Positions 17,861-26,842 of a stretch of 64,000 bases of DNA are shown here, one piece after another (position 1 is the first letter of the stretch; each line of letters opens with the position of its first letter). The position numbers and the translations under genes were made by a program. The notes below the pieces were generated by a model, which made no database searches, had not been told where the DNA came from, and worked only from the letters and a program-made list of their open reading frames with translations. This DNA comes from Chitinophaga cymbidii (GTDB taxonomy: Bacteria; Bacteroidota; Bacteroidia; Chitinophagales; Chitinophagaceae). Where the stretch lies: positions 2,418,001 to 2,482,000 of the forward strand of contig NZ_BKAU01000001.1 in NCBI RefSeq assembly GCF_007992715.1. Direction: 5' to 3'.

Positions 17861-18944
17861 CATACAGATCATGTTCGCCGCCGTTCTGCTGGCTGGTTGC
17901 GGCGTTTCGCAAAGCAAGCCGGACAACAAGCCCGCGGAAACCGTTGCCGCCAACGCGGTGAGCATGTTTACGCTGAAGAAAGACGTTTTTTCCGCATCGC
18001 TGCGTATCCCCGGTGAGCTGGTGGCTTATCAGCAGGTAGATCTTTATGCGAAGGTGAACAGCTTTGTAAAAAAATTGTATGTGGACGTAGGCTCCAACGT
18101 TAGCGCGGGGCAGTTGCTGGCTACGATGGAGGCGCCGGAAATGAACGCGCAGCTGGCCGGCGCGGAATCACGGCTGCGCTCGCAGGAAGCCGTATACCTC
18201 GCCAGCAAGGCCAATTACGACCGCCTGTACCAGACCAGCCAGACGCCGGGCACTGTTTCACAGAACGACCTTGACCTGGCATTCGCCAAACAGCAATCCG
18301 ATTATGCGCAGCAGGAAGCAGCGAAAGCAGCTTACCGCGAAATTGCGGACACGCGGAATTATCTGGAGATACGCGCGCCGTTCGACGGCGTGATCAGCAC
18401 CCGGAATGTAAGCGCCGGCGCTTATGTAGGCCCTTCCGGTAAAGGTTCCGAGTTCCCGCTTTTCTCTTTGCAGCAGCAAAGGAAGCTGCGCCTCGTGGTA
18501 GCCGTACCGGAAGCATACACCGCCTATCTCGCCGGTGAAAAAGCCATCAGCTTTACCGTACGCTCCATGCCCGGCCGGGCGTTCAACGGTACAATTAACC
18601 GCCTCTCCGGCGCGCTGGACAGCCGTTTGCGCTCGCAGCGGATTGAAATGGACGTGCAGAACAACGACAAAACACTGTTGCCCGGCATGGTGGCGGAAGT
18701 GAACATTCCGCTGAATAATAAGGACAGCGTGTTCGTAGTGCCCACGACTGCCGTAGTAAGCTCCACCGAAAAAGTATTTGTAGTGCGGCTGAAGAACGGC
18801 ACAGCGGAATGGGTGAACGTGCGCAGAGGCCGGGACGCGGAAGGAAAGACAGAAATATTCGGCGACCTCGAAGCCGGCGACATACTTGTGGAAAGAGCAA
18901 ACGATGAAATAAGGAACGGATCAAAGATCACACAGAAGAAGTAA
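17844..18944 (+). CDS. RND membrane-fusion (adaptor) lipoprotein
   Basis: A 366-residue HlyD/AcrA-type adaptor. N-terminal lipobox LLAGC with Cys19 anchors it to the inner membrane. A lipoyl/barrel-sandwich hybrid (VDVGSNVSAGQLLATMEAPE and later YLEIRAPFDGVIS), an alpha-hairpin (about 95-165) and a beta-barrel domain follow. The start overlaps the RND gene by 17 bp, so the genes are translationally linked. It is the last gene of the efflux operon, ending at a strong terminator. Confidence 0.94.
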   Translation: MTTNNSIQIMFAAVLLAGCGVSQSKPDNKPAETVAANAVSMFTLKKDVFSASLRIPGELVAYQQVDLYAKVNSFVKKLYVDVGSNVSAGQLLATMEAPEMNAQLAGAESRLRSQEAVYLASKANYDRLYQTSQTPGTVSQNDLDLAFAKQQSDYAQQEAAKAAYREIADTRNYLEIRAPFDGVISTRNVSAGAYVGPSGKGSEFPLFSLQQQRKLRLVVAVPEAYTAYLAGEKAISFTVRSMPGRAFNGTINRLSGALDSRLRSQRIEMDVQNNDKTLLPGMVAEVNIPLNNKDSVFVVPTTAVVSSTEKVFVVRLKNGTAEWVNVRRGRDAEGKTEIFGDLEAGDILVERANDEIRNGSKITQKK

Positions 18945-18968
18945 CGGATCAATAACCTGGAATGTGCG

Positions 18969-19005
18969 GGGAGCGGTACGGTGATAGGTACCGTTCCCTT
19001 TTTTT
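18969..19005 (+). terminator. Terminator of the efflux operon
   Basis: GGGAGCGGTAC (18969-18979) pairs with GTACCGTTCCC (18988-18998) with one G-T pair and an 8-nt loop, then seven T residues. Confidence 0.9.
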
Positions 19006-19128
19006 ATGGCTGTTTCATAAATTATGCCAATGCTGAAAGTGGGGTTAATCAATTGATAATGAATTATATAAGTGTGGAGGTAAATCTACAGTAAAGTAGT
19101 ATGAAATTTAGATAAATTGCCGCACATT

Positions 19129-20655
19129 ATGATCCTTATAGTTGATGACCGTCCCGATAATATCTATTCGCTCCAGAAGCTGCTTGAGATCAACAATTTT
19201 AAAGTAGATACGGCGTCTTCCGGAGAAGAGGCGCTGCGCAAGATTCTGAAGAATACCTACTTCCTGATCATCCTGGATGTGCAAATGCCGGGTATGGACG
19301 GCTTTGAAGTGGCGGAGGCGATCACCGGCTACAGCAAATCAAAAGACATTCCCATCATCTTTCTTTCAGCCGTTAATGTAGAGAAGCGGTTTATTGCAAA
19401 AGGATACACTTCCGGCGCGATCGATTATATCACCAAACCATTTGATCCGGACATCCTGCTGCTGAAGGTCAGCACTTTTTACCGCCTGAACCAGCAAACG
19501 CGCGCGCTGAACGAAACGCAGGAAGCGCTCTGGCAAAGCCTCGAGGAACTGCGCTCCATTCTCGAATCCATTCAACAGATCGCCTTTACCCTGAACGCCG
19601 CCGGTGAAATAGAATTCGTGAACAGGTACTGGTACGAGTATGCGGCGGACAAGTCCGTATTTCCTGAAGCGGAGGACGAAAGCCCTGCCGTAGCGGATTG
19701 CGTGCGGGTGGCGCTGGCTTCCGGCGTGCAGGAGGTCAATGAAGTAAGGATCAGGCATATCGGCAGGAATGAATACCGTTATCACCTGCTCAGCATGACG
19801 CCCGTGCGGAAAGACGACCGTATTGTAAAATGGGTAGGCATCTTTACAGACATCCACGAACAGAAAATGATCAACCAGCTGCTGGAAAACCGCGTGCACG
19901 AAAGAACGCTGGCCCTGCAGCAGGCCAACCGCGAGTTGGAGATCAGCAATCATGAATTGCAGCAGTTCGCTTACATTGCTTCCCATGACCTGAAAGAACC
20001 GCTCCGGAAAATACAGGTGTTCAGCAACCTCATCAGCGGAAAGATAGGAGAGGAGCAGCCGGAAGCGCTGCATTACCTTAACCGGGTCATGCATTCCGCG
20101 GAGCGCATGAACAAGCTCATCACGGACGTGCTGGATTATTCGAAACTTTCCATTACCTCCATATTTCATGTAACAGACATCAACACCGTTATCCGCGAGA
20201 TCATGGACGATATGGAGCTGCTCATTGCGGAGAAGCAGGCGCTCATTCATGTGCACGAGCTGCTGCCGCTGGAGGTGATCCCTTCGCAGATCAGGCAGGT
20301 GTTCCAGAACATTATCAGCAATGCCATCAAGTTTTCCCGCGCGGGAACGCAGCCCCTCATTCACATCCGCGGAGAGCGGGTGAAAGAACGCGCGACGGAC
20401 AGCAAGGCGGCGCCGGAAGGAGCCTGGTACCGCATCACCGTGTCGGATAACGGCATCGGCTTCGACGACACCTACCGCACCCGGATATTCGAGATATTTC
20501 AGCGCCTGCATGGCCGCAACGAATATGAAGGCACCGGCATCGGGCTGGCCATCGTCAAGAAGATCATAGACACGCATAACGGGCTGATCACCGCCCAGAG
20601 CGAGCCGGGCAACGGCAGCACATTTATCATGGTTTTACCTGTCAATCAATTATAA
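19129..20655 (+). CDS. Hybrid receiver-PAS-histidine kinase
   Basis: A soluble 508-residue signalling protein. N-terminal receiver (VDDRPDN; phospho-acceptor Asp50 in LDVQMPGMDG), a coiled linker, a PAS-like domain (about 140-250, ending VGIFTDIHEQK), then HisKA with His286 in YIASHDLKEPLRK and HATPase_c (NIISNAIKFS, NGIGFDD, EGTGIGLAIVKK). The ATG at 19129 starts MILIVDDRP as in relatives; a TTG four codons earlier is less likely. No membrane segment, so it responds to phosphorylation or an internal signal. The larger hybrid kinase starts 8 bp downstream, and CheR follows it, forming one signalling operon. Confidence 0.92.
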   Translation: MILIVDDRPDNIYSLQKLLEINNFKVDTASSGEEALRKILKNTYFLIILDVQMPGMDGFEVAEAITGYSKSKDIPIIFLSAVNVEKRFIAKGYTSGAIDYITKPFDPDILLLKVSTFYRLNQQTRALNETQEALWQSLEELRSILESIQQIAFTLNAAGEIEFVNRYWYEYAADKSVFPEAEDESPAVADCVRVALASGVQEVNEVRIRHIGRNEYRYHLLSMTPVRKDDRIVKWVGIFTDIHEQKMINQLLENRVHERTLALQQANRELEISNHELQQFAYIASHDLKEPLRKIQVFSNLISGKIGEEQPEALHYLNRVMHSAERMNKLITDVLDYSKLSITSIFHVTDINTVIREIMDDMELLIAEKQALIHVHELLPLEVIPSQIRQVFQNIISNAIKFSRAGTQPLIHIRGERVKERATDSKAAPEGAWYRITVSDNGIGFDDTYRTRIFEIFQRLHGRNEYEGTGIGLAIVKKIIDTHNGLITAQSEPGNGSTFIMVLPVNQL

Positions 20656-20663
20656 AAAGAGAA

Positions 20664-23600
20664 ATGAAGTCTACATTCCAGCGGAATCTCATCATCGGCT
20701 TTGGGTTTTCCCTGCTATTACTGATATTCAGTGCAGTGGCATCGTACATCAGCATCCGCAACCTGGTAGAAAGCGCCAGGCTGGTGGACCATACCAATGA
20801 CGTGCTGCGCAGGCTGGATGGCGTGCTCCTCCGCCTGAAAGATGCGGAAACCGGCCAGCGCGGGTATATCATCACCGGGAATGAAACCTATATGGTGCCC
20901 TACCAGAAAGCGATAGACAGCATCCGCATCAACATCGCAAGGGTAAAAGAAATGACGATTGACAATCCGGTGCAGACGGCCGCAGCCGACCAGTTGCTGG
21001 AACAGGTGATGTTACGCGCAAATGTGTTAAAATCGAATATCGATAAAAAGAAAAACGGCGCGGTACTGACGGTAGGCGATATTGAAGAAGGCAGGGTTTA
21101 CATGGAGCAGGTGGATCAGCTGGTACAGCTGATGAAGGCCCGCGAAACGCAGCTGATGAAGGAGCGAACGGAGAACATGAACAAATTCGCGGCATCCACG
21201 CCGGCCTTCCTGATCATCGCCACTGTACTGTCCCTGCTCATCACCGTTACCTTCTTTGTGAAGGTGAACAATGATTTCAAGAAACAACGGCAGCTGCGGC
21301 GCGAACTGGAAATAAAGGACGAAGATATCAGCCGCCGCATCAGTATCATCCGCGATATTGCAAACAGGATCTCCGCGGGGGATTATTCCACCCGCGCGCA
21401 GGAAGTGGGGGAAGACGGGCTTGGCAACCTGTCCGTTTCTCTCAACAAGATGGCGTCTTCCCTGGAATATTCCTTCGGCCTGCTGGAAGGCAAGGAATGG
21501 CTGCAAACAGGCGTTACCACGCTGCATGACAAGATGCTCGGAGAATATGACCTGCCTTTGCTGTCCAGGAGCATCATCGATTTTGTAGTGACTTACACCG
21601 GCAGCCATGCCGGCGCATTTTATATGGTGGAAGAAGGCTCCGCGCTGCATTTCCTGGACGGGTATGCGGTAGACGGAAAGCATGTAAAACCCGTGATACC
21701 CTTTGGCGACGGCCTGGCCGGGCAATGCGCGGAAAGCCGCCAGATGATGCATCTGCAAAACGTGCCGGAAGACCTGCTGGTCATCAGCCACGCCACCGGC
21801 GCCGTAAAACCCCGCAACATCGTTGCCATCCCGCTGCACCATGAACGCAAAACAGAAGGCGTGATAGAGCTGGCGTCGCTGCGGCCTTTTTCCGAAAACG
21901 ACCTCGCCTTCCTGGAAGCGATCGGTTCCAGCATCGGCACCGTGCTGCACGGCGTGAAGAACCGCCGGCGCCTGCAGGAACTGCTGGAAGAAACGCAATC
22001 GCAATCGGAAGAATTGCAGGCGCAGCATAACGAGCTGGAAAACATCAACAGCGAACTGGAAGCGCAAACAGAAAAGCTGCAGGCATCCGAAGAAGAGCTG
22101 AAAGTGCAGCAGGAAGAGCTGCTGGAAGCGAACGAAGAGCTGGAAGAAAAAGCAAGGCTGCTGGAAGAACGTAACCAGCTTGTGTTTGAAAGGAATATTG
22201 AAATACAGCGCAAGGCGGAGGAACTGGAACAGAGCACGCGCTACAAATCAGAATTCCTCGCGAACATGTCGCACGAACTGCGCACGCCGCTCAATTCCAT
22301 CCTGCTGCTGTCCCGCCTCATGGGAGATAACAGCCAGCAGAACCTGACGGAGGAGCAGGTGGAATATGCCAGCGTGATACAGAACTCCGGCAAGGGCCTG
22401 TTGTCGCTGATAGACGAGATACTGGACCTCTCGAAGATCGAGGCGGGCAAAATGGAGCTGGTGTACAGTGATGTGAGCGTGGAAGATATTATGCAGGACA
22501 TGCGGTCGCTGTTTGAACCGGTGGCGAAGGAAAAGGGGATCGACTTCCGGGTAAAGGCGGATGATAACGTATACAGCATCATTGAAACGGACAAGCTGCG
22601 GCTGGACCAGATCATTCGCAACCTGGTGTCCAACGCGCTGAAGTTTACCGCCACGGGATATGTGGAGCTGCGGGTGTCTATGCCGGAGCAGCGCAGCACC
22701 GTGATGTTCACCGTGAAGGATACCGGTATTGGTATTTCGCGGGACAAGCAGCAGATCATCTTTGAAGCCTTTCAGCAGGCCGATGGCTCCACGCGCCGCA
22801 AATACGGCGGCACCGGCCTTGGGCTGTCTATCAGCCGCGAGCTGACGAAGCTCCTGGGCGGGGAGATATCCCTGAAGAGCGAGCCCGGGAAAGGCAGCGA
22901 GTTCACTGTGAGCATCCCCGCCACGCGCGCCGCGGCCGCCGCCTTTACCGTGCAGCCGCAGGAAAAAACGGAGCCGCTGCCGGAAACAAAAAGGGAACGT
23001 TTCGTGAGCCAGGTGATACCGGAACAGGTGGAAGACGACCGGGCTTCCATCACGCAGAAAGACCGCGTGATCCTCATCGTGGAAGACGATACCAGCTTCG
23101 CCAGGGCGCTGCTGGAATTTACCCGGCAGCGGGGATATAAAGGCGTGGTGACCGTACGGGGCGACGAAGCCGCCGGTCTTGCGCTGCAATACAGGCCGCA
23201 GGGTATCTTGCTGGACATACAGCTGCCCGTGAAAGACGGATGGGAGGTGATGGAAGAGCTGAAAAGCAATCCACTCACCCGCCACATCCCCGTGCATGTG
23301 ATGTCTTCCTTCCAGGGCAGGTTCAAGAGCCTGTCCAAAGGCGCGGTAGACTTCATCGACAAGCCGGTGGCATACGAGATGATGGACGACATCTTTACGA
23401 AGATCGAGTTCATGCTCCATAATAATCCCCGCAAGGTGCTGATCGTGGAAGAAGATATGAAGCACGCCAAAGCGCTGGCCTTCTATCTTTCCAATTACAA
23501 GGTGAACACGGAGATCCGGGAGAACATCCTGGAAAGCGTGGAAGCGCTGCGGCAGAAGGAAGTGAATTGCGTGATACTGGACATGGGCATTGCCGGCGAG

Positions 23601-24230
23601 CGGTCTTACGATACGCTGGATGAAGTAAAACGCTCGCCCGGCCTGGAAAATGTGCCCATCATCATCTTTACCGGCAAGCGCCTCTCCAAATCGGAAGAGC
23701 TGCGCATCAAGCAGTATGCGGATTCCATCGTGATCAAGGTCGCCAATTCCTACCAGCGCATCCTGGATGAAGTGTCGCTTTTCCTGCATCTTGTGGAAGA
23801 GCGGAAAGAGGCGGCCAAGCCGAAACTCGGCGTGCGGGAAGAGGTGCTGAAAGGGAAGACCGTTCTGCTGGCGGATGATGATGTGCGGAATATTTTCTCC
23901 CTCACAAAAGCGCTGGAGGCGCATGGCATGCGGGTGCATTCCGCGGTGGACGGCCGTGAGGCGCTCGAGCGCCTGCGTGAGCACCCGGAAACGGATATTG
24001 TGCTGATGGACATGATGATGCCGGAAATGGACGGCTATGAATCCACGCGGATGATCAAATCGGATGAACGGTTCTCAAAGCTGCCCGTTATTGCGGTCAC
24101 CGCCAAGGCCATGACGGGCGACCGCGAGAAATGCATTGCCGCGGGCGCCTCCGATTACATCAGCAAACCGGTGGACATCGACCAGCTGTTGTCGCTATTA
24201 CGGGTATGGTTATACGATACGGGCAAATAA
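20664..24230 (+). CDS. CHASE3-HAMP-GAF hybrid histidine kinase with three receivers
   Basis: A 1188-residue membrane sensor. TM1 (about 8-28), CHASE3-type extracellular domain (about 35-175, with DAETGQRGYIITG), TM2 (about 178-198), HAMP (about 200-275), GAF (about 290-430), a 100-residue coiled coil of EEL/QAQ heptads (about 435-535), HisKA with His537 in NMSHELRTPLN, HATPase_c, then three receiver domains with Asp851 (LLDIQLPVKDG), Asp973 (ILDMGIAGER) and Asp1116 (LMDMMMPEMDG). The second receiver departs from the usual xxPxxxG pattern after Asp, so it may be regulatory or inactive. The 5' neighbour is a REC-PAS-kinase and the 3' neighbour is CheR; a multi-step phosphorelay is likely. The output is unknown. 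Confidence 0.93.
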   Translation: MKSTFQRNLIIGFGFSLLLLIFSAVASYISIRNLVESARLVDHTNDVLRRLDGVLLRLKDAETGQRGYIITGNETYMVPYQKAIDSIRINIARVKEMTIDNPVQTAAADQLLEQVMLRANVLKSNIDKKKNGAVLTVGDIEEGRVYMEQVDQLVQLMKARETQLMKERTENMNKFAASTPAFLIIATVLSLLITVTFFVKVNNDFKKQRQLRRELEIKDEDISRRISIIRDIANRISAGDYSTRAQEVGEDGLGNLSVSLNKMASSLEYSFGLLEGKEWLQTGVTTLHDKMLGEYDLPLLSRSIIDFVVTYTGSHAGAFYMVEEGSALHFLDGYAVDGKHVKPVIPFGDGLAGQCAESRQMMHLQNVPEDLLVISHATGAVKPRNIVAIPLHHERKTEGVIELASLRPFSENDLAFLEAIGSSIGTVLHGVKNRRRLQELLEETQSQSEELQAQHNELENINSELEAQTEKLQASEEELKVQQEELLEANEELEEKARLLEERNQLVFERNIEIQRKAEELEQSTRYKSEFLANMSHELRTPLNSILLLSRLMGDNSQQNLTEEQVEYASVIQNSGKGLLSLIDEILDLSKIEAGKMELVYSDVSVEDIMQDMRSLFEPVAKEKGIDFRVKADDNVYSIIETDKLRLDQIIRNLVSNALKFTATGYVELRVSMPEQRSTVMFTVKDTGIGISRDKQQIIFEAFQQADGSTRRKYGGTGLGLSISRELTKLLGGEISLKSEPGKGSEFTVSIPATRAAAAAFTVQPQEKTEPLPETKRERFVSQVIPEQVEDDRASITQKDRVILIVEDDTSFARALLEFTRQRGYKGVVTVRGDEAAGLALQYRPQGILLDIQLPVKDGWEVMEELKSNPLTRHIPVHVMSSFQGRFKSLSKGAVDFIDKPVAYEMMDDIFTKIEFMLHNNPRKVLIVEEDMKHAKALAFYLSNYKVNTEIRENILESVEALRQKEVNCVILDMGIAGERSYDTLDEVKRSPGLENVPIIIFTGKRLSKSEELRIKQYADSIVIKVANSYQRILDEVSLFLHLVEERKEAAKPKLGVREEVLKGKTVLLADDDVRNIFSLTKALEAHGMRVHSAVDGREALERLREHPETDIVLMDMMMPEMDGYESTRMIKSDERFSKLPVIAVTAKAMTGDREKCIAAGASDYISKPVDIDQLLSLLRVWLYDTGK

Positions 24231-24239
24231 AATATTGTT

Positions 24240-25061
24240 GTGCAATACGAGCTGAAGGATGAAGAGATCGCCCTGTTGCTACAGGACATACATGATATCT
24301 ACGGGTATAATTTCAATGATTACGCGCGCCCCTCGCTGAAACGCCGTATCAACCGGCTGTATTCGCTGAACAGGTTTGCCGGTTTCCTGGACTTCCGGCT
24401 GCGGGTGCGGGAAGATCCGGCTTATTTCCGGTATTTCGTGGAGGAGGTGACCGTGAACGTCACGGAGATGTTCCGCGACCCGCATTTTTACCGTACGCTG
24501 CGGGAAACGGTGCTGCCGGTGCTGGCGACTTATCCTTTTATCCGCATCTGGCATGCGGGATGCTCCACCGGCGAGGAAGTTTATTCCATGGCTATCCTGC
24601 TGAAGGAAGCGGGCCTGCTGGAACGCTCGCTGTTATATGCCACGGACATCAATCCCGCCGTGCTGGAAAAGCTGCGCAAGGGCATCTTCCCGCTGCGCTT
24701 CATGAAACAGTATTCGGAGAATTATATCCAGTCCGGCGGGCGCTCCGATTTCTCCCGGAACTACACCGCGAAATACGACTGGGCGAAGTTCGACGAGCAG
24801 CTGACGAAGCGGATGGTGATCTCTACCCACAACCTGGTGTCTGACCGGTCTTTCAATGAATTTCAGCTGATATTGTGCAGGAACGTATTGATCTATTTCG
24901 ACAAGGAGCTGCAGAACCGTGTGCTGCGTTTGTTTGACGAGAGCCTTGAGCCGCTGGGGTTCCTGGCGCTCGGGGCGAAGGAAAGCCTGAAATATTCGGT
25001 GATAGCACGTAAATACAAACAGTTGCCGGACCGGCAAAAGATCTGGCGTAAAATGGGTTAA
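24240..25061 (+). CDS. CheR-type protein-glutamate O-methyltransferase
   Basis: A 273-residue SAM-dependent methyltransferase with GTG start, 9 bp after the hybrid kinase. N-terminal CheR helical domain (about 1-75), TEMFRDPHFY at 75-84, SAM motif GCSTGEEVYSM (107-117), ATDIN (134-138) and CRNVLIYFD. It would methylate glutamates of a signalling protein. No CheB, chemoreceptor or CheA/CheW gene is visible near it, so the target may be the neighbouring hybrid kinase's coiled coil rather than a chemotaxis receptor; that is inference. The pentapeptide-binding beta-subdomain is present by length. Confidence 0.9.
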   Translation: MQYELKDEEIALLLQDIHDIYGYNFNDYARPSLKRRINRLYSLNRFAGFLDFRLRVREDPAYFRYFVEEVTVNVTEMFRDPHFYRTLRETVLPVLATYPFIRIWHAGCSTGEEVYSMAILLKEAGLLERSLLYATDINPAVLEKLRKGIFPLRFMKQYSENYIQSGGRSDFSRNYTAKYDWAKFDEQLTKRMVISTHNLVSDRSFNEFQLILCRNVLIYFDKELQNRVLRLFDESLEPLGFLALGAKESLKYSVIARKYKQLPDRQKIWRKMG

Positions 25062-25067
25062 ATCGGG

Positions 25068-25472
25068 TTACGCCATTTGTTTTTCTTCGTTGAAATATTG
25101 CTCCAGGATGGTTTTGAGGGAGGAGATGCTAAATTGTTTCACCACATAGTCGCTGGCGCCGAGCCTTTTGGAATCGCTGATATCTTTCGGGTCGGAGGAG
25201 GTGGAGTAGATCACCACCGGAATGCCGGCCAGCCTTGCGTCTTTTTTGATCTCGCAGAGGCAGTCTTTCCCCGTCATACGCGGCATGTTCAGGTCCAGGA
25301 AAATATAGGAAGGAAAAAAGTTCTGATCTGACTGCAGCAACCGCAGCCCCTCTACGCCGTCATCCGCTGTAAAACAAACCACGTCCTGGTTAATATCCTG
25401 CAGCGCAAGCTTGAATATTTCCTGGTCGTCCTTGTCGTCATCAATCAGTAAGCATGTGTTTTTTTGTCTCAT
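25068..25472 (-). CDS. Single-domain response regulator
   Basis: A 134-residue receiver without an output domain. Acidic pocket LLIDDDKDD, phospho-acceptor Asp60 in IFLDLNMPRMTG, Thr/Ser in YSTSSDP and Lys in DYVVKQF. It converges with cheR with only 6 bp between stops. Such Rcp1-like receivers shuttle phosphate between kinases and phosphotransfer or effector proteins. Likely works with the hybrid kinases encoded on the opposite strand. Confidence 0.92.
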   Translation of the reverse strand: MRQKNTCLLIDDDKDDQEIFKLALQDINQDVVCFTADDGVEGLRLLQSDQNFFPSYIFLDLNMPRMTGKDCLCEIKKDARLAGIPVVIYSTSSDPKDISDSKRLGASDYVVKQFSISSLKTILEQYFNEEKQMA

Positions 25473-25525
25473 CGGGTTTCATGAATAATGACGGAAGATA
25501 CAAAAAAACATGGAATCCTCCCGGC

Positions 25526-26530
25526 TCAATGATAATTGACAAAGTATTTCACCTGTTTCACCCATCGCATTTTTTGCCGGAGGTTATCCATATCGCAGAC
25601 CAGCGCTTTTCTTCCCAGCGCGGCCAGTTCTTCCATGGAACATACGCCGGCGGTGTTGATCTTCAATTGCGCAATGGCCATCCAGCCCATGGCATGCAAT
25701 GCGTGGATGGTAATGCCGTAGGCGCCTTTCGCTTTGCGGGAAAAGGGCATTTTGCGCAGCATGCGGTTGAATGCCGCCACATCTGTTAGAAATTGCTGCT
25801 GCAGCTTGTCGAAATTCCGGTAAAAATTAGGCACCGTGTGGATGCCGCTGTTCACGTCCTTATACACATCAAAAGCATCATTGGTCAGCTGCAGGAGGCC
25901 GGCCATGGGATAGAGCATTTTCAGGATGTCGTCCGCCGGATAGTGGTCCAGCACGGAGCAAAAGAGCAATACCGAATGATAGCTTTTTTCATAGGTGATC
26001 CGGTACAGTTCCTCTTCTGAAATGTCACTGCTCATCTGGCGGAGGGAAGCCTTTTGCCAGATGAAAACATTGTGCAGGTGCCGGATGACCAGCTCCCGGT
26101 CCGGCGACAGTTCCAGCAGCTGCAGGTATGCCTTTTGGGCTACATGCTCTTCAAAGCTTTGCGGGTGGTGCTTTTCGGGGTACAGCGTAAATGCTTCGAT
26201 GGCCTCGTGGCTCAGGATATTATCGTCGAACAGGTCATCGTATAACGGCCCGAAGATGCTCAGCAGCAGGATCCTGTGATGTTCGTCTTCGCGCAGTTCC
26301 CTGCCGGCAAGATGGTAGAGGTTGTTGCAGACCACGTTCAGCGCCAGCTGCCAGTACTTCGTCACCCGCTTTACGGCAGAGGCGGGAAACTGCCCGGGCT
26401 GGCCGGCTTCAAGGGCGTTCAGCAAGGTGGGCAAATGCAGGCGGACATATTCGTCCTGCTCCTTTAAGCGCTGCCGGAGCCTGTTCAGGTGGCGGATAAC
26501 TTTATAAAGACTGACGGTGTGACGTTGCAT
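25526..26530 (-). CDS. Class I isoprenoid/terpene-synthase-like enzyme
   Basis: A 334-residue all-helical protein. Asp-rich motif DDLFDD at 98-103 (fits DDxxD) and NDAFDVYKD at 217-225 (fits the NSE/DTE type with Asp in the last positions) are about 119 residues apart, as in class I isoprenoid synthases that bind pyrophosphate through Mg2+. No signal peptide. Product unknown; polyprenyl transferase, terpene cyclase, or an inactive relative are all possible. The start at 26530 (MQRHTVSLYK) is chosen because the frame, though open further upstream, would run through the tRNA gene. No other isoprenoid gene is adjacent. Confidence 0.75.
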   Translation of the reverse strand: MQRHTVSLYKVIRHLNRLRQRLKEQDEYVRLHLPTLLNALEAGQPGQFPASAVKRVTKYWQLALNVVCNNLYHLAGRELREDEHHRILLLSIFGPLYDDLFDDNILSHEAIEAFTLYPEKHHPQSFEEHVAQKAYLQLLELSPDRELVIRHLHNVFIWQKASLRQMSSDISEEELYRITYEKSYHSVLLFCSVLDHYPADDILKMLYPMAGLLQLTNDAFDVYKDVNSGIHTVPNFYRNFDKLQQQFLTDVAAFNRMLRKMPFSRKAKGAYGITIHALHAMGWMAIAQLKINTAGVCSMEELAALGRKALVCDMDNLRQKMRWVKQVKYFVNYH

Positions 26531-26586
26531 CGATGTGTTGTAGGGACCTTTGAAGGCGAAAAATAGGAATAACGGTGGAAAAAAAG

Positions 26587-26625
26587 AAAGCGGGAACCCG
26601 ATTTTGACATCAGTCTTCCCGCTTT
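26587..26625 (-). terminator. Terminator downstream of tRNA-Ala
   Basis: AAAGCGGGAA (26587-26596) pairs with TTCCCGCTTT (26616-26625). Read on the minus strand it is followed by a T-rich run (complement of 26577-26586) and lies just after the 3' end of the tRNA. Confidence 0.7.
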
Positions 26626-26628
26626 TTG

Positions 26629-26701
26629 TGGAGGATATCGGACTCGAACCGATCACCTCAAACATGCCATGCTTGCGCTCTACCAGATGAGCTAATCCCC
26701 C
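26629..26701 (-). tRNA. tRNA-Ala (anticodon GGC)
   Basis: On the minus strand a full cloverleaf folds: acceptor GGGGGAT/ATCCTCC with the G3-U70 pair that identifies tRNA-Ala, D arm GCTC/GAGC, anticodon stem CAAGC/GTTTG with loop ATGGCAT (anticodon GGC, reading GCC and GCU), and T arm ATCGG/CCGAT with loop TTCGAGT. Discriminator base A at 26629. CCA is not encoded. Total 73 nt. Confidence 0.96.
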
Positions 26702-26721
26702 GAAATGGCTTGAATGGAGTG

Positions 26722-26750
26722 CAAATTTAGGCGGTTTTTCGATAAAACAA
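26722..26750 (-). promoter_or_regulatory. Promoter of tRNA-Ala
   Basis: On the minus strand TTG (complement of 26748-26750) and TAAATTTG (complement of 26722-26729) are separated by 18 bp, matching the Bacteroidota -33/-7 pattern, about 20 bp before the tRNA. Confidence 0.6.
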
Positions 26751-26842
26751 AAAATATTTCTGCCGCCGCCGCTGCTGGCTGTCCGCCGTCCCGCTCCGGC
26801 CATCAATGGATTTTTCTGTAAATTAATGCCCCGATACAAAAT

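Noticed and set aside
22248..23984. 578-codon minus-strand open frame
   Set aside because: Antisense shadow of the hybrid kinase gene, caused by GC-rich third positions; no recognisable domain.
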